Source: Musa acuminata AAA Group
Lineage: Eukaryota > Streptophyta > Magnoliopsida > Zingiberales > Musaceae
DNA: 64,000 nt
Assembly: GCF_036884655.1 (NCBI RefSeq)
Contig: NC_088356.1
Span: forward strand, 9,962,001 to 10,026,000
Direction of reading: 5' to 3'
Below are positions 23,618 to 33,663 of the stretch, in pieces; within the stretch, counting starts at the first letter, position 1; the number at the start of each line of letters is the position of its first letter. Below the pieces are notes generated by a model, which made no database searches, was not told the origin of the DNA, and worked only from the letters and a program-made list of their open reading frames with translations. Position numbers and translations under genes: made by a program.

Positions 23618-25103
23618 TATCGAATCTCGGATTTTAATGATGAAACCAATTGATAAGTGTTTATGATTTAATCTACATTTTGAGTGATGCAGGATGCTTT
23701 GATCAAGGAGAGACAATTAAAGCAGGAAGAATCATGTTAGGCCCGAGGAAAACTTGTTAGAAGATTAGACATCGGGCCGGAGGATCAGTCGATGTATCGA
23801 CAGAAGGCTTCGAGCCATGGATTCGGGCATCAAGCCAAGAAGAGCAGATATTGCGCCGAGGATATTGGAGTTGCGGAGATCAACTAGCCAATTGGGCAAT
23901 AGGCCGCAAGAGGGGACGATGCGCCGAAGAATCAAACGAAGCGTCAATGGACCAATGACATGCCGGACAACATGATTCATGCTTAGTAATAATTGTCTAG
24001 ATCGAAGTGTGTTTTTGTGTGTGCAGGATTAACTACGATAGCAAGGCATAAAGCAAAATGAAGTCCCGGAGTCAAAAACGTGATTTCGTTGGGAGTTCGA
24101 GAGTTCATCGGAAGTCTGGACGTTCGTCGGAAGTTCTGCAGGAACCAACCGAGAAGTCCAGGAGTTTGCTAAAGAAGCTCGTCAGAACTCTCCAAGAAGA
24201 TCATCATGAAGTCCAGGAGCTTGCCGGGAGTCCACCGGAACATTATCGAGAGATCGTCGGAAGTTCGCCGAAAGAAACTAGACTTATCTTGTTTAGATTA
24301 TGTCCTAGAAATCGTAGTTAGCACATAATTAGAGTTGGGATTGGGAGGTAATCCTATCAACTCTGTTAGGGGCCAACTGGGCCCGAAGTTGGGCTGGTTT
24401 GGGCCGGATTCAAGGCCCAACCAAGGTGCTGAAACCTTGGCCGACATTAACAGCACCCCAAGAAATCTGGGCGATGGTACCGCCCAACTGCAGATCCAAC
24501 GGTAGTAGTACTGCCCAGGAACGGTAATGGTACCACTCGTACATAGGAAATCTGATATGAGATGTTTTTAGGCTCCAAGTTTGAATCAACTTGAGGCCTA
24601 TAAAAACCCCTCTCATCCCTGGTTAAGAAACACAAGCACAGAGAATTTAAAGAGGAAAAAACATTGTTGTAATCTCTTGTGATAATCCTCCTCTTCTAGT
24701 CTAAGTGTTAGAATAGTTTGAAAGAGAAGTGAGTGCTTGTAAGGGTTGTCTTCTAAACCCGGTAAACAAAGAAGAGGGGTGTAAGAAGGAGGTTGATCTT
24801 CGCCTATTAAAGGAAGATCGATAGTGGATGCTGGTGGCCTCGACGGAAGATGAATCAGAGGAGTGGATGTAGGTCACGATGACCGAACCACTATAAATCA
24901 ATTTGCATTTCTGTTTTGCTATTTATCTTAACTACAAACTACCTTCCTTGCTTTACATCAATCCGTATGCTTACAATTTAAAGATCTTTCCGAAATAGTT
25001 TTTGTCGAAATCAGATTTTATCGTATAAAGGTTTTTCAAACCGACGTAATTTTTACTACTGCACTAATTCACCCCCCCCTCTTAGTGCCGACTTGTTCCT
25101 ACC
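23618..25103 (+). mobile_element. Solo LTR of the copia family C/D
   Basis: This 1486-base sequence matches the LTRs of elements C and D along its length: start near CGAATCTCGG-ATTTT-A-TGATG, TATA at about 24598, and a C-run with CTCTTAGTGCC at the end. The hexamer ATAGAC occurs at both edges (23612-23617 and 25104-25109), a target-site duplication that interrupts the gypsy codons I-D followed by F-N-P-E-K-V-Q. No internal sequence remains, as expected after LTR-LTR recombination. Terminal bases have drifted (TA and CC instead of TG and CA). Confidence 0.85.
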
Positions 25104-26130
25104 ATAGACTTCAACCCAGAAAAAGTTCAGGCTATAATAGAGATGCAACCTCCATGCTTGATAAAAGAAATACATCGCCTCATCGGGAAGCTAGCAAAAC
25201 TCAACCGATTCATGTCACGCTCGGGAGACAAGTGCCTCCTCTTCTTTCAAGCCCTGCGGCAAGCTAACAACTTTGCATGGACCCCGGAGTGCGAGCAAGC
25301 CTTCAAAAAGCTGAAAGCACACCTCATTCAACTACCTTGGCTTGCCTCGCCAAACGTGGGTGAGACCCTCAGTCTTTACTTGGCAGCCTCAAGGCAAGCA
25401 GTCAACTCCATGTTGGTGCAGGAAGATTCAGAAGTACAGCAGGCCATCTACTACACCAGCCACATCCTTATCGAACTTGAGGAACGATATCCCTCGATCG
25501 AGAAGCTGGCACTAATAAAAATGACTCGGAAGCTACGACCATACTTCCAAGCCCACACAATAAGAGTGATCTCTGACCAGCCCCTACGACAAATCCTTTC
25601 TAAGTTCGGCGCATCAGGTCGGATACTCAGATGGTCGATCGAGCTTAGAGAATTCGACATCCAATATGCCTCCAGAATGGTCATAAAAGCTCAGGTATTG
25701 GCCGATTTCATTTCTGAACTAACACTTAATAAGCGTTATATTCAATAGGAATGTACCGAGTGAACTTGGGCCTTGTACATAGACAGGTCCACAACATTGG
25801 GAGGAGCAAGGGTAGGACTCATCCTCAGAAGCCCGGACATAGTAGCATATGAACATGTACTCTGACTAGAGTTCAAAGTCACCAATAATGAATCTGAGTA
25901 TGAGGCACTACTCTCGGGGCTACACCTTACCCTAGAAATGCACATTCGAGACCTAAAAGCCTTCAATGACGCACAACTAGTGGTGGGCCACATCAACGGA
26001 AACTATGAAGCCCGAGACCCAACCATGGTGCTATACCTAGCTAAAGTAAGACGACTCATCGGCCGTTTCGATTGTCTCTCGGTTACAAGAATACCGCATG
26101 CCCAAAATGCGTAGGCTGATGCACTAGCTA
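25104..26130 (+). pseudogene. RT end and two RNase H domains of element A
   Basis: 25143-25748 is an open 201-codon stretch: thumb and connection, then RNase H (L-S-L-Y-L-A-A-S, L-I-K-M-T-R-K-L-R-P-Y-F-Q-A-H, V-L-A-D-F-I-S-E-L). After a stop, a second archaeal-type RNase H follows (W-A-L-Y-I-D, N-E-S-E-Y-E-A-L-L, A-Q-L-V-V-G-H, A-D-A-L-A-R-L). Its first catalytic area reads Y-I-D-R-S rather than V-D-G-S. This is non-functional as a whole. Confidence 0.78.
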
Positions 26131-26132
26131 GG

Positions 26133-26690
26133 TTGGCTCCCGCTCATAGCCCGAAGGAGCTTCTCTCAAAAACTGAAGTCCTTCTAGCCCCGATAGTACC
26201 AACCAAGAACATCACCTCGACCAAGGTTACCTCGAATTGGATGGAGGAGATCCTTTGCTATAAAAGAGAAGGGATGCAACCCGACAATCCGACCACTACA
26301 CGTCGACTTAGGCGGTCCCAAGCATGGTATTGTGAAGTTAATGGGAAACTGTACCGAAGAGCCTTCTCCCAACCCTTCTTACGTTCCCTAGCGTCGCCCG
26401 AGGCCGAGACGGTCCTCGCCGAAGTCCATGAAGGCATTTGCGGGGAATATGCCGTCAGCCGAATCTTAGCTTTCAAAATCCTTAGGCAGGGATACTACTA
26501 GCCGACCATATACTAAGATGTCTTGTCATACACGTAATAGTGCCAATAGTGCCAAAAGCATGTCCGGATACAACATCAGCCCGCAATCCCTCTCACCTTG
26601 ATAGACACGGCTTGGCCTTTCACCCAATAGGGGCTCAACCTCCTCGGGCCCTTTCTCCCCATGTCAAGGCAGCGGAGATTCGTTGACCTT
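26133..26690 (+). pseudogene. Truncated integrase zinc-binding region of element A
   Basis: Contains W-M-E-E-I-L, A-W-Y-C-E-V-N-G-K-L-Y-R-R-A-F-S, V-H-E-G-I-C-G-E and I-L-R-Q-G-Y-Y, then a His/Cys zinc-binding stretch with stops (C-Q-K-H). Similarity ends at about G-P-F-L-P near 26670. The DDE core is absent. Confidence 0.7.
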
Positions 26691-27373
26691 GGGAGTCGAT
26701 CGACCTGTTGTACTATTCTATGTCAATGAGTCGACCTCCGAGAGTTAAAGTACTATTCCATGTCAAATAAGAAATTCTTGAGCTCATTTGCATCCCTAGC
26801 ACTCCCATAGTAATGAGGCTCAGGTGCCCTCAAGTTTTGTAGTGGCGCAATACGGGTGTTACTCCCTCCTGTATTTAGTACCCTTGTGAGTGTTGTCACT
26901 CTAGAAGTGAGTTCCACCATGACTTTGAGTAAATGTTATATGGAGTCTTTGGTATCGTCCGTTGATCGATCGACTAGGGCCTCAACCTTGTTGATTCGGG
27001 ATTCAGCTTCTTCTTGTAAGCTCTCTACCCTAAGAAACCTTCGTTGGCCTTAGTAGAGTTCCTCCAAGCTCACTTTAAGAACATCCAAGTGGGTTTCCGT
27101 CACTGTGAGTCTTTCCTTGTAGGTTTTTTTCTCGGTTGGCGCTCTAGATTGCGCCTCCTCCACTCAGGGAGAGTAGCCAACTTTTCTCTCATCATGTTCA
27201 TTGCCATGCTCCTCCAGAGTGACTCCAACAATATGGGAATGAGTTTGCAATTACAACCCACCTATGACTGCTTAGGGCAATGGTCCGGCTTGCCCCATCT
27301 TGCTCGATTTACCACGATGCTTTGCTATGGTGAGATTGTAAAGTTTTTTCGCTGCTTGCTCGAAATGCTTTCC
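26690..27373 (-). pseudogene. gag N-terminus of minus-strand gypsy fragment E
   Basis: On the minus strand, broken frames give E-L-E-E-L-Y, R-V-E-S-L-Q-E-E-A-E-S-R-I, V-E-A-L-V-D-R, and A-R-D-A-N-E-L-K-N-F-L-F-D-M-E-Q-Y-F. The last resembles the gag start of chromovirus-type gypsy elements. The fragment lies just inside a primer-binding site, as expected. Its other genes are absent, cut by the junction with element A. Confidence 0.6.
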
Positions 27374-27385
27374 TGCTCTGATACC
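27374..27385 (-). other. Primer-binding site of fragment E
   Basis: The minus strand reads TGGTATCAGAGC, complementary to the 3' end of initiator tRNA-Met, immediately inside the LTR end at 27390. Confidence 0.75.
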
Positions 27386-27389
27386 AAAA

Positions 27390-27694
27390 TGTCACGAACT
27401 TAGCTAGAATTGCTTAAGTAAGGAGGCACCCTTGTGGCAAAGTCACGGACTTAGCTGGAGTTGCCTAAGTCATGAAGCACCTTTGCGCCAACTCCTCATA
27501 CTTAGTTGGGATTGCTTAAGTCATGAGGTGCCCTTGCGACATATGCATCCGCAAAGGGTCAGCCTAGTTACAATCTCGTATAGGTTTCAAAAGACCTATA
27601 AAATAGAAAGATGATTAGATTGAAAATGAGCGATGGACAAGTTTTGACGTCTTGCGAAGAGGGTCGCTTTACAAGCAATTCATCGAGTACCTTG
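27390..27694 (-). mobile_element. Inner part of the LTR of fragment E
   Basis: The LTR of the minus-strand element starts at its TGTCAC edge next to the PBS. It holds three imperfect units with a 51-base period (about 27391-27542, each beginning near acttag). At 27694 it is split by element C; the other part of the LTR continues from 35735. Confidence 0.65.
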
Positions 27695-29719
27695 TGTTAG
27701 GATCGAGAGCACTAAGAGGGGGGGGGGGGTGAATTAGTGCAGCGGAAAACTTTCTGCAATTAAAATCGAAAGCTGCGTTCAAACGATAAAAACAACTTCT
27801 GTATGAAAGTTGATACTAAGCAAGGTTAAAGTCAATCTATGCAGGTAGTTTGCAGCTATGATGAAAACCGGAATATCAGCGCAAACTGAAATCCGACGTT
27901 CGTACGAAGAAACTGATTTACGTCTAAATGCTGATTCGTAAATCACTTGATTAGATAAGAAGCAGTTTAAGCAGGAGTATAAAGGCAGTGTGCAGTTATG
28001 GTAAAGCTCAAAACGTAAACGCAATCTGCAATATGATGATCATACGAAAAAGCAGATTTACGTCTAAACGCAGATTTACGTCTGAACCTTGAAACTCGTT
28101 CGTAAAATCGCAGAGGGCAGTAAGCTATTGAGAAGTTTGCAGTGAAGGTAAAATGCTCAAAGGAAATGCAAACCTACTCCACTTTTGGCTTCCTCCACCG
28201 ACGAGGTCACCGACGTCAACTAGAGGCCTTCCTTCAATAGGCGAAGGCCAACCACCCTCTTACAGATTCACTCCTTTTGACGGGCTTAGGAGACAACCCT
28301 TACAGTAGTTTTCTCTCCTCTCTTTACAACTCAAACTTTGAAGAACAGAAAGAGGAGAACTAGCAGTTTTGAGCTCTAAGAACCACAGAAAGACAGCAAG
28401 ATTTCGAGTGTGTGTTCTGTGCTTTCAGTGCTGAATGGGTGGGGTATTTATAGGCCCCAACCCAGTTCAAATTTGGAGCTCAAATATGTCAATTCCCGGA
28501 ATTCCGGGATCAGGCGGTTGCACCTCCTGACTGGGGCGGTTGCACCGCCTGGCAGAGCTCGAAGACTAAGCCTCTAGGCGGTGCCACCTCTGTCAGGGGC
28601 GGTTGCACCTCTCTGCCAGAGCTCGAAGACCGAGCTCAGGCGGTTGCATCGCCTGACTGGGGAGGTTGCACCGCCTGGCAAAGCTCGAAACTTGAGCTCT
28701 GGCGGTGCTACCTCTTGACAGAAGAGGTTGCACCGCCCAGTCTCGCTCGGAGACTGAGCCCGGGGCGGTGCCACCTCTTGGCTGGGGCGGTTGCACCGCC
28801 CAGTCTCGCTGGGAGACATAGCCTGGGCGGTGCTACCTCCTGGCTTGGGCGGTTGCACCTCCCACAGCAATCAGGGTCCGAATGGGTTAATCCATTCGGC
28901 CCAATTTGATTCTTTCAGGGGCCCAATTGCCCCAAGATTGAGCTAATGGGATCACCTCCCATTTCTAACTTAATCAATGTGCTAACTACGATTATTTCCT
29001 AAGACATATTCTGCAGCTTGCTCCGGTGCGTCAATCGCTTCTTCCGGCGAGTTTCCGGCGAACTTCCGTCGATCATCCGACGAACCCTTGGTGATCCTCC
29101 TGCAGACCTCCGGCAAACTCCTGGACTTGCGACGATCCACTTGGCAAGTTCCGACGAGCTCCTTTGGCAAGCTTCTAGACTTCTCGGATTTGTTCTTGCA
29201 GAACCTCCGACGACTGTCCGAACTTCCGTCGAGCTCTCGAACTCCCAACGTGATCATTGTCATGACTCCGGCGCAACTCCTACTGCATGTCTTACTTTCA
29301 TCATAGTTAATCCTGCACATGTAAGACAAAAACTTCGATCGAGACAATTAATCCTAAGCAATTAACCAAGTTGTCCGGCATGTCATTGGTCCCTCGACGC
29401 TTCGTCCGATTCTTCGGCGCATCGTCCTTTCCTGCAGCCTATTGCCCAATCGACCAGTTGACTCCGCAACTCCGATATCCTTGGCACAATACCCGCTCTT
29501 CTTGGCCCGATGCCCGAGTCCACGGCCCGAAGCCTTCTGTCGATACGTCGACCGATCCACCGGCCCGACGTCCAATCTTCTGACATGTTCTTCCGGCCCA
29601 ACATGATTTTCCTGCTTTAATTGTCTCATCCTGATCGAGGCATCCTGCGTCACTCAAAACGCAGATTACATCATAAACATATATCAAGTAGTTTCATCAT
29701 CAAAATACGAGATTCAACA
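27695..29719 (-). repeat. 3' LTR of element C
   Basis: 2025 bases. It differs from the 5' LTR mainly by lacking a 31-base piece near 28166, having one fewer 18-base repeat unit near 28055, and having a longer G run (12 versus 9). A TATA box lies at 28445-28452 on the minus strand, with a GC-rich hairpin array just upstream at 28512-28863. Confidence 0.85.
28512..28863. repeat. GGCGGT-N3-ACCGCC palindrome array in the 3' LTR of C
   Basis: Repeated units centred on GGCGGTTGCACCGCC and degenerate versions, spaced about 30-70 bases apart. They lie upstream of the LTR TATA box in transcription order. Confidence 0.8.
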
Positions 29720-32689
29720 ATCTCCCCCTTTTTGATTTTGACAACCACTTGATGACGGAGTTAAACTTAACTCCCGGAGTTTAAACAAACTCCCCCTATC
29801 AATATGCCATATTGATAGAAACTCTTAGATTCAAAAATCTAAGCAACATGTCATCATAAACGGAGTTAACCTTAACTCCCAGAGTTTAAACAAACTCCCC
29901 CTATCAATATGCCATATTGATAGAAACTCTTGGATTCAAAAATCCAAGCAACATGTTATCATAAACTTATGCATAATATGTCATGTCATCAACATACTTC
30001 TCCCCCTTTGTCATCAACAAAAAGGAAAAGTACCACAATCAAGTGTTTGTGATATAAGTTTAACTCATTGCATGAAAAACATAATATCTATTGTTATCAT
30101 CATGCAAGTTCGCTATCATCAAATGGTAAGATATCAACATGTAAAATTGCGATTCAAGTTCTTGATATCTTAACATGATATGACATTCATAGCACCTATT
30201 CATATGAATGCTGCTTTTGATATCTCATCATAATATGGCATTCATAACATCTATTCATATTCTTCAAATATGGCACTCATAGTATCAATTTATATATTTC
30301 TCCCCCTTTGTCATTAACAACAAGGAGAACGATATAAGCAAATTTTAAATATAAGTGTGATGCCATAAGTTGGTTCATGTCATTTTCCAATAGTGAGTGA
30401 TAGGATACCAATTATGCAAACATCTCGAGGAAAACATGACATGGAGATAGCTTTTATTGCTTCTTCCTTTTTATTTGTTATCTTTTTACATGAAGGAGGA
30501 AAGCCATATGTGAAGTTCAAATCGATAAGATATTAAAGCACACTTCATTTTTGCAAGGATTAAGATATGTAAGTGAGTCAAATCCTTGTATGTAAAAATA
30601 TCTTCCTTTTATAAGAGGGAATCATCAAATATGTTTCTCGAAAAATATTTTTCACATGATAAGTGCATTTGCTAGATGATTCCATATGTCAAAAATCAAT
30701 GATGTGAATTAAACTTGATATGACATATGCTTGTTAAGTTCGGAAGAGGATAATGTATCAAGAAAATCCAATTGTTAGGATCAAGAAAATCCGAAAATGA
30801 AATTTGACACTTTCATACATTCGGACAGGGTTTTACTAGAGATATTCAATTACAATCATGAAGGTAAAACATGATTATTATCATGAAAATTTTTGTATTC
30901 AAGCACATAATTTCCAACATGTAATCATGGCAAGTAATTGTGTAAAATCATTATGGCAATCAAGTGATTTGATCATTCAATCAAAAAAGTCCGAAAAATA
31001 ATTTTAACACGTTTAATCATTCGGACATATTTTTGCCATATTTTTTCAAATATAATCATGAAGATAAGGCATGCTCATCATCATGGTAGTATGGTAGCAA
31101 GTTTACCATATACAAGCTAGCAAAAAATTTCTACATTTTAAGGCCCACAAGCTAGCAATTTTGAGATGTTCAAGAAAGCAACTCTTGCTTCTTGAAATAT
31201 AAGTTTTGCTAGATGTGCAAGTTAACTTTTTGCTTCTTAAGATAGGCAAGATAGCATTCCTTGGTGATGTTCAATATAGCTAAGTTCTACATCATGCAAG
31301 CTAGTAAATTTTTTAACATTTTAGAACATGCATAATCACCAAAGCATCATACATTTTAATGATGTGCAAAATTACAAATTTTGCATGATTGCATTTGTGT
31401 GTCTTGAGATTTGCAAGATAGCACTTCTTGGTGATGTTCAAGATAGCAATTTCTTCTCTTTTGAGAAGTACAATTTTTACTTTCTTCTTGAATTGTGCAA
31501 GCTAGCTCTCTCCTTTTGTCATTGTCAAAAAGAAGGGAAAAACCCTTTACATCAATTTTTAAATCATGACAAAGGTTAGTATCAATCTCATTTGTGCATC
31601 ATTATATTTTCAAATTAGAACATGCACATTTTCAAAACATATAAACTCATTATTATATGCATGATTCCAAATCATCATTAATATTATTTCAATCATTGTT
31701 TCACTCATCACTATAGCTTATCATGCATAATATGTAAAACCATCTAACATGATATAAACATTTATTTATTTAATTTTTTTAAGCATTCATGATACATATC
31801 ATACATTATCATAATAAAAAGCATATGCATCATTCCAAATCATAAATATTTCAAATCATCATGGTATTAATTTGTCACATTGCATCCTACCATGCATGAT
31901 TGAAACTTCTCATTTGCATACATCAAAATAAATTCATGAATATCTCATGCATTCATATCATCACTTGAGAAATATTGAAAAGAAATAATTGGGTGATGAG
32001 ATAAATATTTTATGAATACAAAGAATTGCATAAAAATCATATCATGAATACAAGGAATACAAGTCACAATCATTCAAGAGAAAAATCATCATTCATTTTC
32101 AATTCATTCAATTTGATAAATCAAGATCATGATTTTGATAAAACTCATTTCAAATTTAAATCATCAAAATCATTTTTATGGCTCACAAAATTTATAACAT
32201 AAATAGATTCATGATTTCATTGATAATATATTTTCCCCCTTTTTAAGTTTTCATTTTAAGTGGTCGATTTCATGTTAGCATGCATTTTCATTTATGAAAA
32301 CATGCATCAATTTTTTTTAAAGCCACTGTTATTATCATGAAAATCGATAATCCATAAATATCAAGAATCATCATACATAATTTCAAAAATATATACTCAT
32401 TAATCATAACTTCAAATTAAACATGATTTCTATACTCAAAATCGAGAAATAACAATGGAAATCAACATGATACACATTATTACTTCTCAACCACATATAG
32501 CATGATTTCATAAGGTATTTTTAATCAAAATCATTTTGTTTATCATAAACATGTAATTTTCATGATTATTTTCAAAATTACTAGAATGATAAGCATGATT
32601 CCTAATTGTTTGTATTTTCATTATAAAATTATTAAACATGTAATTTTAAAGAAAATTAAATAAAAAAGAAAAATGCTTTATGAAAAGCA
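29720..32689 (-). other. Non-coding interior of element C
   Basis: This 3 kb has no pol gene. It contains a 105-base tandem duplication (29755-29859, 29860-29964) with palindromes, and many short words related to GCTAGCTTGCA at about 31080-31510. Very AT-rich DNA fills the rest. Element D has a shorter, similarly built interior. Confidence 0.7.
29755..29964. repeat. 105-base tandem repeat carrying two palindromes
   Basis: Two units. Each has an 11-base perfect inverted repeat (CTATCAATATG, one base, CATATTGATAG) and a second hairpin (GGAGTTT, four bases, AAACTCC). A single copy in reverse orientation occurs at about 40765-40830 in element D. Confidence 0.85.
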
Positions 32690-33613
32690 TCATGTAATTT
32701 CAAAGTAAATTAAAAGCATTTTGATTACCTCAGCGTCGAAAGGCGTAAAGGCGTAGTTTGCCACCTCGCCTTTGTTGATTTTCTCCTCGTCTTCGGAGGA
32801 GCTCGATTCATCCCAATTTTTGTTCTTCTTCTTGCGTTCAAAGCAAGTAGTTCCGTTCTTTTTACTTTTTAATTTTTGTTTCATTTGTTGTTTAAGTTCA
32901 CCATCACTTGAGCTTATGCTCGAGTGGTCTTCAAATGTTCTATGTCCCAAATCCTTCCTGTTCTGTGGAAGGTGGTTCTCAAGTTCTTCACGTGCATTGC
33001 ACGTCATTTCATATGTGATCAATGAACCAATTAGTTCTTCAAGTGGAAAAATATTTAAATCTTTTGTTTCTTGTAAAGCCGTTACTTTTGAATCCCACTT
33101 CTTAGAAAGAGAACGCAAAATCTTATTCATAAGTTCAGAATTCGAAAAACATTTGCCAAGAGCTCTTAAACCATTGACGACATCCGTAAAACGGGTGTAC
33201 ATGTCACCAATGGTTTCGCTTGGCTTCATTTGAAAAAGCTCGAAATCATGCAGTAAAATATTAACTTTCGAGTCTTTGACTCTACTAGTTCCCTCGTGCG
33301 TGATTTCAAGAGTGCGCCAAATATCGAAAGTCGTTTCGCACAAAGAATCCCGATTGAACTCATTTTTGTCCAAAGCGCAAAATAAGGCATTCATAGCCTT
33401 TGCGTTTAAAGAAAAATGCTTCTTCTCTAAATCCGACCATTCGATCATTGGAAGAGAAGACTTCGAAAAACCGTTTTCAACAAGATTCCAAAGTTCAACA
33501 TCCATAGAAATAAGAAGGATCCTCATTCGGGTCTTCCAATAGGTGTAGTCCAATCCGTTAAACAACGGTGGACGAAAAACCGAAAAGCCCTCTTGAAAGC
33601 CATGAAGAGCCAT
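32690..33613 (-). CDS. gag-like protein of element C
   Basis: The product is 307 residues, beginning at M-A-L-H-G-F-Q-E-G-F, where similarity to the D copy starts; the longer open frame runs back into the LTR. It contains the copia gag core (F-N-G-L-D-Y-T-Y-W-K-T-R-M, A-M-N-A-L-F-C-A-L, T-F-D-I-W-R-T-L-E-I-T-H-E-G-T, I-L-R-S-L-S-K-K-W-D-S-K-V, P-L-E-E-L-I-G-S-L) and an acidic Ser-rich tail. The CCHC zinc knuckle expected near T-T-C-F-E-R is missing and the protein goes straight to W-D-E-S-S-S-S-E-D-E-E-K. It ends with Y-F-E-I-T rather than entering pol. The same unusual end occurs in element D. Confidence 0.8.
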   Translation of the reverse strand: MALHGFQEGFSVFRPPLFNGLDYTYWKTRMRILLISMDVELWNLVENGFSKSSLPMIEWSDLEKKHFSLNAKAMNALFCALDKNEFNRDSLCETTFDIWRTLEITHEGTSRVKDSKVNILLHDFELFQMKPSETIGDMYTRFTDVVNGLRALGKCFSNSELMNKILRSLSKKWDSKVTALQETKDLNIFPLEELIGSLITYEMTCNAREELENHLPQNRKDLGHRTFEDHSSISSSDGELKQQMKQKLKSKKNGTTCFERKKKNKNWDESSSSEDEEKINKGEVANYAFTPFDAEVIKMLLIYFEIT

Positions 33614-33663
33614 TTCTCTCGGGTGTAAGTCCGAAATGAGAAATACCGGGCTCTGATACCAAT

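Larger units (their letters stand above)
18376..26690 (+). mobile_element. Tat-lineage Ty3-gypsy element A, degenerate
   Basis: Domains run in the order gag, protease, reverse transcriptase, RNase H, a second (archaeal-type) RNase H and the integrase zinc-binding domain. The paired RNase H domains are the hallmark of the Tat lineage. A likely primer-binding region is at about 19013-19033 (ttggcactagaaggagggcc). The element is broken by stops and frameshifts throughout, split by two solo LTRs (20883-22453 and 23618-25103), and truncated in integrase at about 26690. The 5' boundary coincides with loss of arm-2/arm-3 similarity. The 3' LTR is missing. Confidence 0.8.

Noticed and set aside
28574..28870. 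98-codon minus-strand frame with repeated E-V-A-P-P and R-C-N motifs, and its copy at 34463-34885
   Set aside because: The repeats are produced by the GC-rich palindrome array of the LTR, and plus-strand frames there are equally repetitive. There is no sign of a real protein.
29354..29687. Overlapping open frames in the LTR of element C, also at 35369-35702
   Set aside because: They lie within non-coding LTR sequence and are open by composition. The solo LTR and D LTRs do not keep them.
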